NCBI RefSeq assembly: GCF_037055275.1
Contig: NZ_CP146343.1
Coordinates: 134,001 to 198,000 of the forward strand
Direction of reading: 5' to 3'
Source of the DNA: Pseudomonas sp. ML2-2023-3
Lineage (GTDB): Bacteria > Pseudomonadota > Gammaproteobacteria > Pseudomonadales > Pseudomonadaceae
Length of the DNA stretch: 64,000 nt
Every line of letters begins with the position of its first letter. Positions within the stretch are counted from its first letter, which is position 1. The translations under genes and the position numbers were made by a program. The notes under the pieces were generated by a model. That model did no database searches. It was not told where the DNA came from and saw only the letters and a program-made list of their open reading frames with translations. Shown one piece after another: positions 46,623 to 57,105 of this stretch.

Positions 46623-47803
46623 CAGCGACTCTCCCTGGTACGCGGTGGTGTCGGCATTTCCGACTTGGCATGGGATGCCGAGTCGTTATTGCCCGCCGCA
46701 GCTGCCGAACCCGTTGCCGGGTTGCTGCCATTACGGCCTTCGATCATTTTGTCCAATGGCAAGTACAGCAAGTTGCTCTGGCCGTTTTTGTTGCCGGTCA
46801 CGAGTACTTTGCTGGTGTTGCTGAAGACATCCTGCATGGTGTCCAGGTACAGACGATCACGCGTTACATCCGGAGCCTTGCGATACTCGGCAACCAGTTT
46901 GGTAAAGCGGTCGGCTTCACCCTTGGCACGAGAAATCACTTCATCACGATAGCCGTTGGCGTTTTCGATGATGCGTTGGGCCTGACCGCGCGCTTCCGGC
47001 ACCACGCCATTGGCGTAGCTTTCTGCCTGGTTGCGGGCACGCTGCTCGTCTTCACGGGCACGGATCACGTCATCAAAGGCTTCCTGTACTTCACGCGGTG
47101 CCGCTGCGTTTTGTACGTTGACCTGAGTGACGGTGATACCGGTCTTGTAGGTATCCAGGAAGCGCTGCAAGCGTTCCTTGATGTCTACAGCCATCTGCTC
47201 ACGACCTTCGGTCAACACCTGATCCATCGCCGTGGAACCCACGACGTGACGCAAGGCGCTTTCGGTAGCCTGTTGCAAGCTGACTTCCGGTTGATCAACG
47301 TTCAACACGAAATCACGCAGGTTGCTGATTTTGTACTGCACGGTCAGCGGTACTTCGACGATGTTCTCGTCTTCAGTCAGCATTTGACCCTGCTTGGTGT
47401 ACGCACGCTCACGCGTCACGTTCTCCATGTACTTTTTATCGAACGGCGGGAAGTAGATGTTCAGACCCGGCCCAACGGTGTCGTAGTACTTGCCCAGGCG
47501 CAGCACGACGGCTTGCTCCTGCTCATCGACTACATAAACAGCGCTGTACAGCCAGGCAGCCGCCAGTACGACAAGGCCGATGCCGAGCAGGCCGTAACCG
47601 GCGCCCTTGCCATTCGAACCACCATCACTGCCGCTACCGCCAGTACGTTTTTTCCCACCACCGAACAACCCATTCAGGCTTTCCTGCAGCTTTCGGAAGG
47701 CCTCGTCGAGATCTGGTGGTCCCTTGCGGTCGCCATTATTAGGGCGTTTGCCACCCCAAGGATCTTGATTATTCGAGTTGCCACCCGGCTCATTCCAAGC
47801 CAT
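46622..47803 (-). CDS. hflK: HflK, modulator of FtsH protease
   Basis: A 393-residue SPFH protein: a Gly/Asn-rich cytoplasmic N-terminus (MAWNEPGGNSNNQDPWGGKR), one membrane helix (GLLGIGLVVLAAAWLYSAVY), YVVDEQEQAVVLRLGKYYDTVGPG, band-7 domain and the coiled-coil region VIRAREDEQRARNQAESYANG. ATG at 47803 gives the family N-terminus. It is partner of HflC and overlaps it by 1 base. Confidence 0.97.
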   Translation of the reverse strand: MAWNEPGGNSNNQDPWGGKRPNNGDRKGPPDLDEAFRKLQESLNGLFGGGKKRTGGSGSDGGSNGKGAGYGLLGIGLVVLAAAWLYSAVYVVDEQEQAVVLRLGKYYDTVGPGLNIYFPPFDKKYMENVTRERAYTKQGQMLTEDENIVEVPLTVQYKISNLRDFVLNVDQPEVSLQQATESALRHVVGSTAMDQVLTEGREQMAVDIKERLQRFLDTYKTGITVTQVNVQNAAAPREVQEAFDDVIRAREDEQRARNQAESYANGVVPEARGQAQRIIENANGYRDEVISRAKGEADRFTKLVAEYRKAPDVTRDRLYLDTMQDVFSNTSKVLVTGNKNGQSNLLYLPLDKMIEGRNGSNPATGSAAAAGNNDSASHAKSEMPTPPRTRESR

Positions 47804-47899
47804 AGCGCTCTCCATCTGATAAAGCAAAGACGCGCCCACGGCGCGCCGACCAATGCTACAGAATGCCTATCACAGCGGCACAGCCGCTTTGCGAGGCTT

Positions 47900-49201
47900 T
47901 TATTGCAAAGTGTGTTCTTCGATGAATTCCAGCGGCTGCATCCCTTCGCGGCTGACCAAGCGATTCAACTCGGCTCGCGGCAGGCGTACGTCCAACAGAC
48001 TGGAGCCCTCATCGTCATGCTCTTCCTTTTGCACAACCCCCAGTTCGAAGAACTGTGCACGCAGTCGAGCAAAACGTTGCGGCAAGCGCAAGGTGCCAAC
48101 AAACAAATCATTGCCCAGCAACTCGGCGATGGCCTGTTCAAGCAACTCCAACCCTTGACCATCACGGGCCGACAACCAGACCCGCTGCGGCTTGCCATCG
48201 GCATCACGCTGGATCTGCGGCTCGACACCTTCAAGCAAATCGATTTTGTTGTAGACCTCGAGAATCGGCAAGTCCTGCGCACCAATTTCGCCCAGCACCA
48301 CCATCACCTGCTCGATCTGAGCCATGCGCTCAGGTTCGTGCGCATCAATCACATGCAGCAGCAAATCGGAATTGCTCGACTCTTCGAGCGTAGACCGGAA
48401 AGCTTCAACTAGCTTGTGCGGAAGATGGCGAATGAAGCCCACGGTATCGGCCAGTACGATCGGCCCCAGATCGCCCAGATCAAGGCGGCGCAAGGTCGGA
48501 TCGAGCGTGGCGAACAACTGGTCAGCGGCGAATACGTCAGAGCCGGTGACCTTGTTGAACAGCGTGGATTTTCCGGCGTTGGTATAGCCCACCAGCGACA
48601 CCGTAGGAATATCGGCGCGCTGGCGGCCTCGACGGGATTGCTCCCGTTGACTGCGGACTTTTTTCAGGCGGGCTTTGATCTGGCTGATGCGTACACGCAA
48701 CAGACGGCGGTCGGTTTCGAGCTGGGTTTCACCCGGCCCGCGCATGCCAATGCCGCCACCCTGACGCTCAAGGTGAGTCCAGCCACGCACAAGACGCGTG
48801 CTCATGTGGTCAAGCTGGGCCAGTTCGACCTGCAGCTTACCTTCATGGGTACGGGCGCGTTGAGCGAAGATATCGAGAATCAGCCCGGTACGATCAAGCA
48901 CGCGACACTCGAAAACTCGTTCGAGGTTACGTTCCTGACTGGGCGTGAGCACGTGATTGAAAATCACGATGTCTACCTTCTCGGCCTTGACCAGGTCGCG
49001 CAACTCCTCGACCTTGCCACTGCCAATCAGGTATTTGGCCGATGGCCGATGACGCGGCACGTTAAAAAACGCGACGGTATCGGCGCCAGCCGACACAGCT
49101 AACTCCTGGAACTCCTGCGGATCTTCGCGCGCCTCAGGGTCCTGTCCTTCCAAGTGAACGAGGATTGCTCGCTCACCACCACCGTGGCGCTCAAAGAACA
49201 A
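47900..49201 (-). CDS. hflX: GTPase HflX
   Basis: A 433-residue HflX that splits stalled ribosomes under stress. N-terminal HflX domain (FFNVPRHRPSAKYLIGSGKV, RTLSRGLI-like GGIGMRGPGETQLETDRRLL), then the GTPase domain with G1 GYTNAGKST, G3 DTVGFIRHLPH and G4 NKIDL. It starts with TTG at 49201, backed by AGGAG 8 bases upstream and by the family N-terminus (L/M)FFERHGGGERA. Located directly after hfq. Confidence 0.96.
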   Translation of the reverse strand: MFFERHGGGERAILVHLEGQDPEAREDPQEFQELAVSAGADTVAFFNVPRHRPSAKYLIGSGKVEELRDLVKAEKVDIVIFNHVLTPSQERNLERVFECRVLDRTGLILDIFAQRARTHEGKLQVELAQLDHMSTRLVRGWTHLERQGGGIGMRGPGETQLETDRRLLRVRISQIKARLKKVRSQREQSRRGRQRADIPTVSLVGYTNAGKSTLFNKVTGSDVFAADQLFATLDPTLRRLDLGDLGPIVLADTVGFIRHLPHKLVEAFRSTLEESSNSDLLLHVIDAHEPERMAQIEQVMVVLGEIGAQDLPILEVYNKIDLLEGVEPQIQRDADGKPQRVWLSARDGQGLELLEQAIAELLGNDLFVGTLRLPQRFARLRAQFFELGVVQKEEHDDEGSSLLDVRLPRAELNRLVSREGMQPLEFIEEHTLQ

Positions 49202-49214
49202 AGGATGCTCCTAT

Positions 49215-49475
49215 TTAGGCGTTACCTGGTTCAGCGTCTGCCAGATCCGATTCAGTTGCGCTAGGCAGACGAATTGGACGTACTGGTACGACTGTCGAAA
49301 TTGCGTGTTTGTAAACCATTTGGCTGACGGTGTTTTTCAGCAGAATCACGAACTGGTCGAAAGACTCGATGGTCCCCTGCAGCTTGATCCCGTTGACCAG
49401 GTAGATGGAAACGCCAACCTTCTCTTTACGCAAAGTATTCAAGTAAGGGTCTTGTAGCGAATGCCCTTTTGACAT
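49215..49475 (-). CDS. hfq: RNA chaperone Hfq
   Basis: An 86-residue Hfq: [20 protein letters not shown], Sm1 motif [20 protein letters not shown] and Sm2 motif [10 protein letters not shown], with a short C-terminal tail typical of pseudomonads ([18 protein letters not shown]). It forms the hexamer that pairs sRNAs with mRNAs and, in Pseudomonas, works with Crc. The ATG is preceded by AGGAG. miaA lies 90 bases upstream. Confidence 0.99.
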   Translation of the reverse strand: MSKGHSLQDPYLNTLRKEKVGVSIYLVNGIKLQGTIESFDQFVILLKNTVSQMVYKHAISTVVPVRPIRLPSATESDLADAEPGNA

Positions 49476-49565
49476 ATGCCGCACTCCTGTAAGGATAAAA
49501 AATAGAAACAAAAATTAGATGACCGCTGTCGCCACATCCATAGGATAGACGGCATTTGCCAAGAC

Positions 49566-50546
49566 TCAGCTCAATATGGAGACCGATTCCAGGTATTTCA
49601 AGGCTCGTGGCAGATTGTCGCAGTCCAGACTGTCCAGCCAATGCAAGTCGTCCCAACTGCGCAACCAGGTGAACTGACGCTTGGCCAGCTGGCGCGTGGC
49701 AATGATGCCGCGCTCCTGCATCTGCGCCGCTGTCAGCTTGCCGTCCAGGTAATCCCAGACTTGGCGGTAACCTACAGCACGTATAGACGGCAACCCGGCA
49801 TGCAGGTCACTTCTACGGCGCAGGCTTATGACCTCGTCAATGAACCCCTGTTCCAGCATCTGCCCGAATCTTAGTGCAATTCGCTCATGCAGCACCTGAC
49901 GGTTCGCCGGAGCGATGGCCAGATTCGCGACAGTATAGGGCAATTGGCTGTGCCCAGAAGCCGCTGCTTTAGTCGTTTGCTCAGATTGTTTTTGCCGGTG
50001 GGCCGTCACACTCATGCCGCTGACCCGATAAACCTCCAACGCCCGCGTCAGACGCTGAGGATCATTGGGGTGAATCCGCGCTGCAGACTCCGGGTCGATG
50101 GCCGCCAGCTGGTCGTGCAAGGCTTGCCAGCCAAGGCGTTGAGCCTCTTCTTCGAGCTGCGCACGCACCTCGGGATCGGCCGGGGGCATGTCTGCCAGGC
50201 CGTCGATCAGTGCTTTGTAATACAGCATGGTGCCGCCCACCAGCAGCGGAATATTGCCGCGCGCGGTGATTTCGGCCATTGCCTTGAGTGCGTCGCGGCG
50301 AAAATCAGCTGCCGAATAGCTCTCAGCCGGGTCGAGAATATCGATCAACTGATGAGGGTGGGCAGCCAGAATTTCTTTCTCCGGCTTGGCCGTACCGATA
50401 TCCATACCGCGATAGACCAGTGCCGAATCGACACTGATCAGCTCGCACGGCAGCACCTTGGTCAGCTCGATGGCCAGATCGGTCTTGCCGGCAGCCGTCG
50501 GCCCCATCAGAAAAATGGCCGGGGGTAAAACGTTGGAACCTGTCAT
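49566..50546 (-). CDS. miaA: tRNA dimethylallyltransferase MiaA
   Basis: A 326-residue MiaA that prenylates A37 of tRNAs reading UNN codons. P-loop [11 protein letters not shown] (about 14-24), [53 protein letters not shown] and the C-terminal [12 protein letters not shown]. The ATG at 50546 overlaps the mutL stop; a longer frame to 50621 only repeats mutL sequence in another frame. Confidence 0.97.
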   Translation of the reverse strand: MTGSNVLPPAIFLMGPTAAGKTDLAIELTKVLPCELISVDSALVYRGMDIGTAKPEKEILAAHPHQLIDILDPAESYSAADFRRDALKAMAEITARGNIPLLVGGTMLYYKALIDGLADMPPADPEVRAQLEEEAQRLGWQALHDQLAAIDPESAARIHPNDPQRLTRALEVYRVSGMSVTAHRQKQSEQTTKAAASGHSQLPYTVANLAIAPANRQVLHERIALRFGQMLEQGFIDEVISLRRRSDLHAGLPSIRAVGYRQVWDYLDGKLTAAQMQERGIIATRQLAKRQFTWLRSWDDLHWLDSLDCDNLPRALKYLESVSILS

Positions 50547-52459
50547 CAGCGACCGCGCAAAAAGAGTTTGTCCAAGTCGTCCAGGCCCATTTGGGTCCAG
50601 GTGGGACGACCATGATTGCACTGACCACTGCGCTCGGTGTTTTCCATGTCACGCAACAGGCCGTTCATTTCCGGGATCGCCAAACGGCGATTGGCCCGGA
50701 TCGCACCGTGGCAGGCCATGGTGCCAAGCAGCTCATTGAGATGCGCCTGAATCCGGTCACTGGTGCCGTATTCCATCAGGTCGGCCAGTACGTCATGGAC
50801 CAGGCGCTGAGCCTCAGCCTGCTTGAGCAGGGCCGGGATCTGGCGGATAGCCAGGGTTTCCGGGCCAAGGCGCTGCAGCTCAAAGCCCAGGCGCTGGAAC
50901 CACTCGGCGTGCTCTTCTGCACAGTCGGCTTCACGCTGACTGACTGCAATCGATTCCGGCACCAGCAGCGGCTGACCACTCAAGCCTTCGCTGGCCATGG
51001 CGATTTTCAGGCGCTCATACATGATGCGTTCGTGGGCCGCGTGCATATCCACCAGCACCAGTCCCTGGGCGTTTTCGGCAAGGATATAAATGCCCTTGAG
51101 TTGCGCCAGCGCAAAGCCCAACGGCGGGATATCGCCCTGCCCGTCCGGCAAGGGTGCAGCATTGGCCTCGGGCAATGGCGCGAAAAACTCGCGATAGGCA
51201 TTGCGCGCTTCTTCGACAGGAACTGAAGGCACCGAAGACTGCGGCCGGTACTGATACTGATAACCCGCACCGGCACCCGAGCCTGCGACATGCTGACCAG
51301 GCGCCGCTTGCGGCTGCTCCAGTACGTTGGCTGCCAGACGCATTTCACCTTGCGGACCAAACTCACCGGCGTCGAGCCCCGTAGGGCGTTCAGCACCGGG
51401 CACAGGCGCAGGAGCGGCCAGTTGGTCTTCCGGACGCACATCACCCAAGGCGCGATGCAACGTGCCATACAAAAAGTCATGCACCATGCGCCCGTCACGG
51501 AAGCGCACTTCGTGCTTGGTCGGGTGGACGTTGACGTCGACAACCGAAGGGTCGACTTCAAAAAACAGGACAAAGGTCGGATGACGACCGTTGAACAGCA
51601 CATCGCGATAAGCCTGGCGCACCGCATGGGCCACCAGCTTGTCGCGTACCGCACGGCCATTCACATAGAAATACTGCAAGTCAGCCTGGCTGCGCGAGAA
51701 AGTCGGCAGACCCACCCAGCCCCACAAATGCAGGCCATTGCGCTCGATCTCGATCGGTAGCGCCTGCTCCAGGAACGCCGAGCCGCACACCGCCGCCACA
51801 CGTCGGGCGCGGGCAGTATCGTCCCGGGCTTCATGCAGATTGAGGATGGTTTTACCGTTGTGTCGCAAATTGAACGCCACATCAAACCGGGCCAGCGCCA
51901 GGCGCTTGATCACTTCTTGCAGATGATCGAACTCGGTTTTTTCGGTTTTAAGAAATTTTCGCCGCGCCGGGGTATTGAAAAACAGGTCACGTACTTCAAC
52001 CGAGGTGCCGACCGGATGTGCCGCCGGTTGCACCCGGGGTGCCATGTCGCGGCCTTCAGTCTCGACCTGCCAGGCCTGATCGGCACCACGGGTGCGCGAA
52101 GTCAGGGTCAGGCGGGCAACAGAGCTGATGGAAGCCAGGGCCTCACCGCGAAAACCCAGGCTCATCACCCGCTCAAGGTCTTCAAGATCACGAATCTTGC
52201 TCGTGGCGTGACGCGCCAGTGCCAGCGGCAAGTCGTCACTGGAAATACCGCTGCCATCGTCACGCACCCGTAGCAGCTTGATCCCGGCCTGCTCCACATC
52301 CACGTCAATGCGCTTGGCGCCCGAGTCGAGGCTGTTTTCCAGCAACTCTTTGATCACCGATGCCGGACGCTCAACCACTTCGCCAGCAGCAATCTGGTTG
52401 GCCAGGCGCGGGCTGAGCAGTTCAATCCGCGCGCTGCTGTTCAAGACGCCGTCACTCAT
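50546..52459 (-). CDS. mutL: DNA mismatch repair protein MutL
   Basis: A 637-residue MutL. The GHKL ATPase part has [20 protein letters not shown] (motif I), RDDGSGI (motif II), [15 protein letters not shown] and [20 protein letters not shown] proline/glutamine-rich linker (about 345-425) leads to the dimerisation domain, which carries [12 protein letters not shown], a D(M/Q)HA-x2-E-x4-E nuclease motif, so this MutL is predicted to be an endonuclease, unlike that of E. coli. No mutH is expected. It lies between amiB and miaA, with 1-base overlaps. Confidence 0.97.
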   Translation of the reverse strand: MSDGVLNSSARIELLSPRLANQIAAGEVVERPASVIKELLENSLDSGAKRIDVDVEQAGIKLLRVRDDGSGISSDDLPLALARHATSKIRDLEDLERVMSLGFRGEALASISSVARLTLTSRTRGADQAWQVETEGRDMAPRVQPAAHPVGTSVEVRDLFFNTPARRKFLKTEKTEFDHLQEVIKRLALARFDVAFNLRHNGKTILNLHEARDDTARARRVAAVCGSAFLEQALPIEIERNGLHLWGWVGLPTFSRSQADLQYFYVNGRAVRDKLVAHAVRQAYRDVLFNGRHPTFVLFFEVDPSVVDVNVHPTKHEVRFRDGRMVHDFLYGTLHRALGDVRPEDQLAAPAPVPGAERPTGLDAGEFGPQGEMRLAANVLEQPQAAPGQHVAGSGAGAGYQYQYRPQSSVPSVPVEEARNAYREFFAPLPEANAAPLPDGQGDIPPLGFALAQLKGIYILAENAQGLVLVDMHAAHERIMYERLKIAMASEGLSGQPLLVPESIAVSQREADCAEEHAEWFQRLGFELQRLGPETLAIRQIPALLKQAEAQRLVHDVLADLMEYGTSDRIQAHLNELLGTMACHGAIRANRRLAIPEMNGLLRDMENTERSGQCNHGRPTWTQMGLDDLDKLFLRGR

Positions 52460-53883
52460 TATTGAGCCGCCAGGGCGGTGGCCGGAATGTTCAGGTTTTG
52501 GCCGACTTTAAGCTCATCGGTTTTCAGGCTGTTGCTCGAACGCAGCGTCGCCACACCCACTTGATATCGCACGGCAATCATCGCCAGTGTTTCGCCGGGA
52601 CGGACCGTGTGTTCACGGGCGCCCTGGGCAATTTTGCCCGTGTCACGCAGCCAGGCGATATACGTGCCCGGTGGCGGGTTTTGCTGGAAGAACTGACGCA
52701 CGCCGCTGCTGATCGAACGCGCCAGCGCTTGCTGGTGGCTGCTCGACGCCAGTTTCGAAGCTTCGTTGGAGTTCGAGATAAACCCGGTTTCGACGAGGAT
52801 CGATGGAATATCCGGCGACTTGAGCACCATAAACCCGGCCTGCTCCACGCGCTGCTTGTGCAGCGGTGTCACCCGACCGATGTTGCTCAAGACCTTTTGC
52901 CCCACGTTCAGGCTGGACGTCAGCGAAGCCGTCATCGACAAATCGAGCAATACACCCGCCAGCATGCGGTCCTTATCGTCAAGGCTCACATTGCCCGCGC
53001 CGCCGATCAAGTCAGAACGGTTTTCGCTGTCTGCCAACCAGCGCGCAGTCTCGGAAGTCGCACCGCGCTCGGACAAGGCAAACACCGAAGCACCAAAGGC
53101 GGCCTTGGACGGCGCGGCATCGGCGTGGATCGACACAAACAGGTCGGCGCCCTTTTTGCGGGCGATTTCGGTACGGCCACGCAACGGAATAAAGTAGTCG
53201 CCGGTGCGCGTTAGCTCAGCCCTGAAGCCTTTCATGCCATTGATCTGGCGCTGCAGCTCTTTGGCAATTGCCAGCACCACGTCTTTTTCCCGCTGGCCTG
53301 CAGAGCCCGAGGCCCCCGGGTCTTCACCGCCGTGGCCGGCGTCAATGACGACCACCACACTGCGTTTTCCGCTCGGAATCGGCGGCAACTTGACGTCAGG
53401 CTGGGCCGGAGTGACCGGAACCACAGGCACCGTCGCCACATTGGTGGCAGGCAAGCTCGGAGAGAGGTCGGCACCCTGGTCATACAGGTCAACCACCAGA
53501 CGGTTGCCGTACTGGGCATTCGGCGCCAGCACGAAGCTCTTCGGAGTCACCGCCTTTTTCAGGTCGATCACCACGCGCAAATCCGTGGGGGTACGTTGCG
53601 CCGAACGCATGCTGGTAATAGGCGTATTGGCGGTTTGCACATTCAACGGGCCGGCCAGGGTCGCACCATTGATATCAATCACCAGACGGTCAGGGGCTGT
53701 CAGCGTAAACACGCTGTGCTGCACCGGGCCGGTCAGATCAAAAACCAGTCGTGTGTTGTCCGGCGCCCGCCACAAACGTACGCTTTTGACCTGTGTCGCC
53801 GCCAAAGCGTTGACCGCCATGACACTGAGCAACACACCCACCACACTTACTAACGCGCGAAAGCGCATACCAAACCCCATCAT
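52459..53883 (-). CDS. amiB: N-acetylmuramoyl-L-alanine amidase (AmiB/AmiC type)
   Basis: A 474-residue periplasmic amidase that cuts septal peptidoglycan during cell separation. Signal peptide ([23 protein letters not shown]), AMIN domain (about 30-130), Amidase_3 domain with [16 protein letters not shown] (zinc His and Glu) and [13 protein letters not shown] (catalytic Glu), and a C-terminal LysM domain ([20 protein letters not shown]). The ATG at 53883 overlaps the tsaE stop (TAATG); an alternative ATG at 53868 with GGGG before it gives the same signal peptide. Confidence 0.94.
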   Translation of the reverse strand: MMGFGMRFRALVSVVGVLLSVMAVNALAATQVKSVRLWRAPDNTRLVFDLTGPVQHSVFTLTAPDRLVIDINGATLAGPLNVQTANTPITSMRSAQRTPTDLRVVIDLKKAVTPKSFVLAPNAQYGNRLVVDLYDQGADLSPSLPATNVATVPVVPVTPAQPDVKLPPIPSGKRSVVVVIDAGHGGEDPGASGSAGQREKDVVLAIAKELQRQINGMKGFRAELTRTGDYFIPLRGRTEIARKKGADLFVSIHADAAPSKAAFGASVFALSERGATSETARWLADSENRSDLIGGAGNVSLDDKDRMLAGVLLDLSMTASLTSSLNVGQKVLSNIGRVTPLHKQRVEQAGFMVLKSPDIPSILVETGFISNSNEASKLASSSHQQALARSISSGVRQFFQQNPPPGTYIAWLRDTGKIAQGAREHTVRPGETLAMIAVRYQVGVATLRSSNSLKTDELKVGQNLNIPATALAAQ

Positions 53884-54353
53884 TATTTGTATTCCGGTGC
53901 CAATGCGGCACACCAAGACTCGCCACGTGAACCTTGGGGCGTCAGCTTCAGCAAACGCCCGGTGTTGTGCGGGCTAATGGTAATGGTCAGGTCAGGCTTT
54001 GGCAAAAAGCCTGCACCTTTATCGGGCCATTCAATCAAGCATAGGGCGTCTTCGTCGAAATAATCGCGAATCCCCATATATTCGAGCTCTTCAGGGTCGA
54101 CCAGACGGTACAGATCAAAATGAAAGGCGCGAATATCGCCAATTTCATAAGGCTCAACCAACGTAAAGGTCGGACTTTTAACCGAGCCGGTGTGCCCAAG
54201 GCCGCGAATCAAGCCTCGTGACAGGGTGGTCTTGCCCATCCCCAGATCACCGTCCAGAAAGATCAGGCCATGACCTTGAGTCACGGTCGCCAGGCGCGCG
54301 CCAAAGGCGGTCATTGCCTCTTCATCGTCCAGTTGCAGTGTTATTTCGTGCAC
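53883..54353 (-). CDS. tsaE: tRNA threonylcarbamoyladenosine ATPase TsaE
   Basis: A 156-residue P-loop protein that works with TsaB and TsaD to make t6A37 in tRNAs. Walker A GDLGMGKTTLSRGLI (about 35-49), switch SPTFTLVEPYE, Walker B-like FHFDLYRLVDPEELEYMGIR and LIEWPDKG. It begins with GTG at 54353 and overlaps the end of nnrD by 13 bases. Confidence 0.95.
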   Translation of the reverse strand: MHEITLQLDDEEAMTAFGARLATVTQGHGLIFLDGDLGMGKTTLSRGLIRGLGHTGSVKSPTFTLVEPYEIGDIRAFHFDLYRLVDPEELEYMGIRDYFDEDALCLIEWPDKGAGFLPKPDLTITISPHNTGRLLKLTPQGSRGESWCAALAPEYK

Positions 54354-55201
54354 GGTGCGTGTTCCTCCAACAACTGACGAATGACTGGAATCAAATCACT
54401 GGCCGCCAGCCCACGGCCCAATTGTCCCTGTTGTTCTCCGGCGCGGGCATGCAGCCACACCGCCAGGCACGCCGCATCGAAGGCGCTCATGCCCTGGGCC
54501 AGCAGCGCGCCAATCACGCCTGCCAGCACATCCCCCAAACCGGCCGTAGCCATGGCCGGGTGTCCCTGATTGCAAATGGCCAATTCACCGTCCAACCCTG
54601 CAACCAGAGTGCCTGCTCCTTTAAGGACGCAGACCACTGAATATTTTTTAACCAGCGCTCGGGCCGCTGCCGGGCGATCTGCCTGTACTTGCCCGGTACT
54701 GATGCCCAGCAACCGCGCGGCTTCGCCCGGGTGCGGGGTGATCACCGAGCCGGACGCCAGCCCAATGACTGCGTTGGACAACAGATTCAGCGCATCGGCA
54801 TCCCACACCTGAGGCATTTTTGCCTGCGCAGCTGCCGACAACAGACTACGCCCCCAGGGGGCCTGCCCCAAACCCGGGCCCACCACAACCACCGAAGCCT
54901 GCGCCAGCACACCCATCAACTGATTGGCTGACGACACGCCAAGTGTCATCACTTCAGGCACCTGCACCAGAGCGGCCGCCACGTGCTCGGGACGCGTGGC
55001 CAGTGATACCAGGCCAGCGCCACAGCGTAGTGCAGCCTGGGCACTCAGGGTAATCGAGCCGCCAAACCCGCGATCCCCACCCACCAGCAGCACATGGCCG
55101 AACTGGCCTTTGTGGGCGCTTGGGGCCCGCACAGGCAGTCGCGGCAGGTTATCTGCGCAAAGGGCTTTGGGGTCAGCTAAAAGGTGTTTGGTCTGCGGCA
55201 T
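54341..55201 (-). CDS. nnrD: ADP-dependent NAD(P)H-hydrate dehydratase NnrD
   Basis: A 286-residue ribokinase-fold repair enzyme that dehydrates S-NAD(P)HX. Motifs: HKGQFGHVLLVGGDRGFGGS, VVGPGLGQ, VWDADALNLLS, ITPHPGEAARLLG and GHPAMATAGLGDVLAGVIG. It matches the C-terminal half of E. coli YjeF/Nnr; the epimerase half is not attached here and must be separate or missing. First in the minus-strand nnrD-tsaE-amiB-mutL-miaA-hfq run, divergent from queG with 62 bases between. Confidence 0.93.
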   Translation of the reverse strand: MPQTKHLLADPKALCADNLPRLPVRAPSAHKGQFGHVLLVGGDRGFGGSITLSAQAALRCGAGLVSLATRPEHVAAALVQVPEVMTLGVSSANQLMGVLAQASVVVVGPGLGQAPWGRSLLSAAAQAKMPQVWDADALNLLSNAVIGLASGSVITPHPGEAARLLGISTGQVQADRPAAARALVKKYSVVCVLKGAGTLVAGLDGELAICNQGHPAMATAGLGDVLAGVIGALLAQGMSAFDAACLAVWLHARAGEQQGQLGRGLAASDLIPVIRQLLEEHAPCTK

Positions 55202-55263
55202 ACGTGTCGGGCTCCGATGTCTGGCAGAATTATACGCATCTCAGCTCCGGTTTCTCTTGCCTC

Positions 55264-56331
55264 ATGCCTGCTATTACTGCCGACCTCCCCGCTCTCGCTC
55301 AGTCCATCAAGGAATGGGGCCGCGAGCTGGGCTTTCAACAAGTCGCCATTGCCGGCCTCGACCTTGGAGAACACGAACACCATCTGCAACGCTGGCTCGA
55401 TGCTGGCTACCACGGCGACATGGACTACATGGCTGCCCACGGCAGCAAGCGTTCGCATCCCGAAGAACTGGTCCCCGGCACATTGCGCGTGGTGTCCCTG
55501 CGCATGGACTACCTGCCCGGCGACACCCACATGGCGCAGCTGCTGGCCCAGCCTGAAAAAGCCTACGTGTCGCGCTACGCCCTGGGTCGCGATTACCACA
55601 AGCTGATCCGCAAGCGCGTGCAGCAACTGGCCGACCGCATCCAGAAGGACATCGGCCCGTTTGGCTTTCGCGCCTTTGTCGACAGCGCCCCGGTCCTGGA
55701 AAAAGCCATTGCGCAGCAGGCTGGCCTGGGCTGGATCGGCAAAAACACTTTGGTGCTCAATCGCAAGGCGGGCAGCTATTTCTTCCTGAGCGAGTTGTTT
55801 GTCGACTTGCCGCTGCCGGTCGACCCTCCCCACGAGACCGAGCACTGCGGACGCTGCACTGCCTGCCTGGACATTTGCCCCACCAATGCCTTTGTCGGAC
55901 CCTATGTACTGGATGCGCGCAAGTGCATTTCGTACTTGACCATCGAGCTGAAAACCGCGATCCCCGAAGAGCTGCGCTCAATGATCGGCAACCGGGTGTT
56001 CGGGTGTGATGATTGCCAGATTGTCTGTCCGTGGAACCGTTTTGCCCGCACTACGGCAGAAGGCGACTTCAAGCCAAGGCACAACCTGGACAACGCCGGG
56101 CTGGCCGAGCTGTTTATGTGGGATGAAGACACGTTCCTGAGCAGCACCGAGGGCTCCCCTCTGCGCCGGGCAGGGTACGAGCGCTGGCTGCGCAATCTGG
56201 CAGTGGGGCTGGGCAATGCGCCGTCGACGATCCCGGTGCTTGAAGCCTTGAAGGCGCGGCGCGACTACCCGTCCGAGCTGGTGCAGGAACATGTGGAGTG
56301 GGCGCTGGCACAACACGCCAAGCGCGCCTGA
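55264..56331 (+). CDS. queG: Epoxyqueuosine reductase QueG
   Basis: A 355-residue cobalamin- and iron-sulfur-dependent enzyme for the last step of queuosine synthesis in tRNA. It has YHGDMDYMA, the active-site DSAPVLEKAIAQQAGLGWIG KNT region, and two [4Fe-4S] ferredoxin motifs: CGRCTACLDICP and, later, CDDCQIVCPWN with a distant Cys at RKCISY. I chose the ATG at 55264 (MPAITADLPALAQ), which starts at the family N-terminus; the upstream in-frame codons run into the nnrD gene. Confidence 0.96.
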   Translation: MPAITADLPALAQSIKEWGRELGFQQVAIAGLDLGEHEHHLQRWLDAGYHGDMDYMAAHGSKRSHPEELVPGTLRVVSLRMDYLPGDTHMAQLLAQPEKAYVSRYALGRDYHKLIRKRVQQLADRIQKDIGPFGFRAFVDSAPVLEKAIAQQAGLGWIGKNTLVLNRKAGSYFFLSELFVDLPLPVDPPHETEHCGRCTACLDICPTNAFVGPYVLDARKCISYLTIELKTAIPEELRSMIGNRVFGCDDCQIVCPWNRFARTTAEGDFKPRHNLDNAGLAELFMWDEDTFLSSTEGSPLRRAGYERWLRNLAVGLGNAPSTIPVLEALKARRDYPSELVQEHVEWALAQHAKRA

Positions 56332-56347
56332 CCACTCCCGCAATTGC

Positions 56348-56959
56348 TTAATGCTCGTCGTTGTAAACGAACTTGGGCATTTCCCAGTTAAAGCGGATCG
56401 CCAACAAACGCAGCAGTAGCCCGCCGAACAAGGTCACGAAAATAGCCTGCTCGCTGGGCATTTCGAGCCAGGTACACAGCAAGAAACACCAGGCTGCGGC
56501 AAACGATACGCTGGCGTACAGCTCGCGACGGAAGATCAGCGGGATGTCGTTGCAGAAGATATCCCGCAGGATGCCGCCAAATACCCCGGTGATGACCCCG
56601 CTCACCGAGGCCACCAGCATGCCTTGGCCCATTTCCAGCGCAGTCATGCAACCAATCAGGGTAAACGCTACCAGCCCCAGGGCATCGAGCACCAAAAACA
56701 GCGAGCGCAAATGGCGCATTAATGGCGCGATAAAGATCGTCACCAGCGCGGCAAAGGTAGTCAAGACCAGGTATTCCGGGTGTTTGACCCAGGTCAGCGG
56801 GTAATGCCCCAACAGTACGTCGCGCACCGAGCCGCCGCCTAGCGCCGTGACACAGGCAATCAGCACCACGCCGAACCAATCCATGCCCCGACGCCCGGCA
56901 GACAGCGCCCCGGTCATGGCTTCGGCAGTAATGGCAACTAAATAGAGCATCAGCAACAT
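56348..56959 (-). CDS. Trimeric intracellular cation channel (TRIC/UPF0126) family protein
   Basis: A 203-residue membrane protein with about seven hydrophobic helices, arranged as two repeats each containing a glycine-rich helix: ALGGGSVRDVLLGHYPLTWV and TGVFGGILRDIFCNDIPLIF. The paired GGG-x-RD motif is the hallmark of the UPF0126/TRIC fold, potassium-permeable channels. The ion and role are unknown in bacteria. Convergent with queG (16 bases apart). Confidence 0.9.
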   Translation of the reverse strand: MLLMLYLVAITAEAMTGALSAGRRGMDWFGVVLIACVTALGGGSVRDVLLGHYPLTWVKHPEYLVLTTFAALVTIFIAPLMRHLRSLFLVLDALGLVAFTLIGCMTALEMGQGMLVASVSGVITGVFGGILRDIFCNDIPLIFRRELYASVSFAAAWCFLLCTWLEMPSEQAIFVTLFGGLLLRLLAIRFNWEMPKFVYNDEH

Positions 56960-57030
56960 GGCAGCGATCCTTGCAAGAAGGCGCGCAGTCTACTCTCAGT
57001 TGGCATTGGCACCAAAAGGGGGCGTAACTT

Positions 57031-57096
57031 TGTAGTCGCTGCCGAAGGCTGCGAACCTGAGATCTGAACAGCTCGCAGCCTTCGGCAGCGACTACA
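57031..57096. repeat. REP-type palindromic element, family B copy (short)
   Basis: Ends TGTAGTCGCTGCCGAAGGCT and AGCCTTCGGCAGCGACTACA in inverted orientation, 66 bases long, between orn and the TRIC gene. Confidence 0.9.
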
Positions 57097-57105
57097 ACGT
57101 TACGA

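Noticed and set aside
46670..48412. 580-codon frame on the + strand opposite hflK and hflX
   Set aside because: It spans two well-defined genes and their gap in antisense, with no protein-family features.
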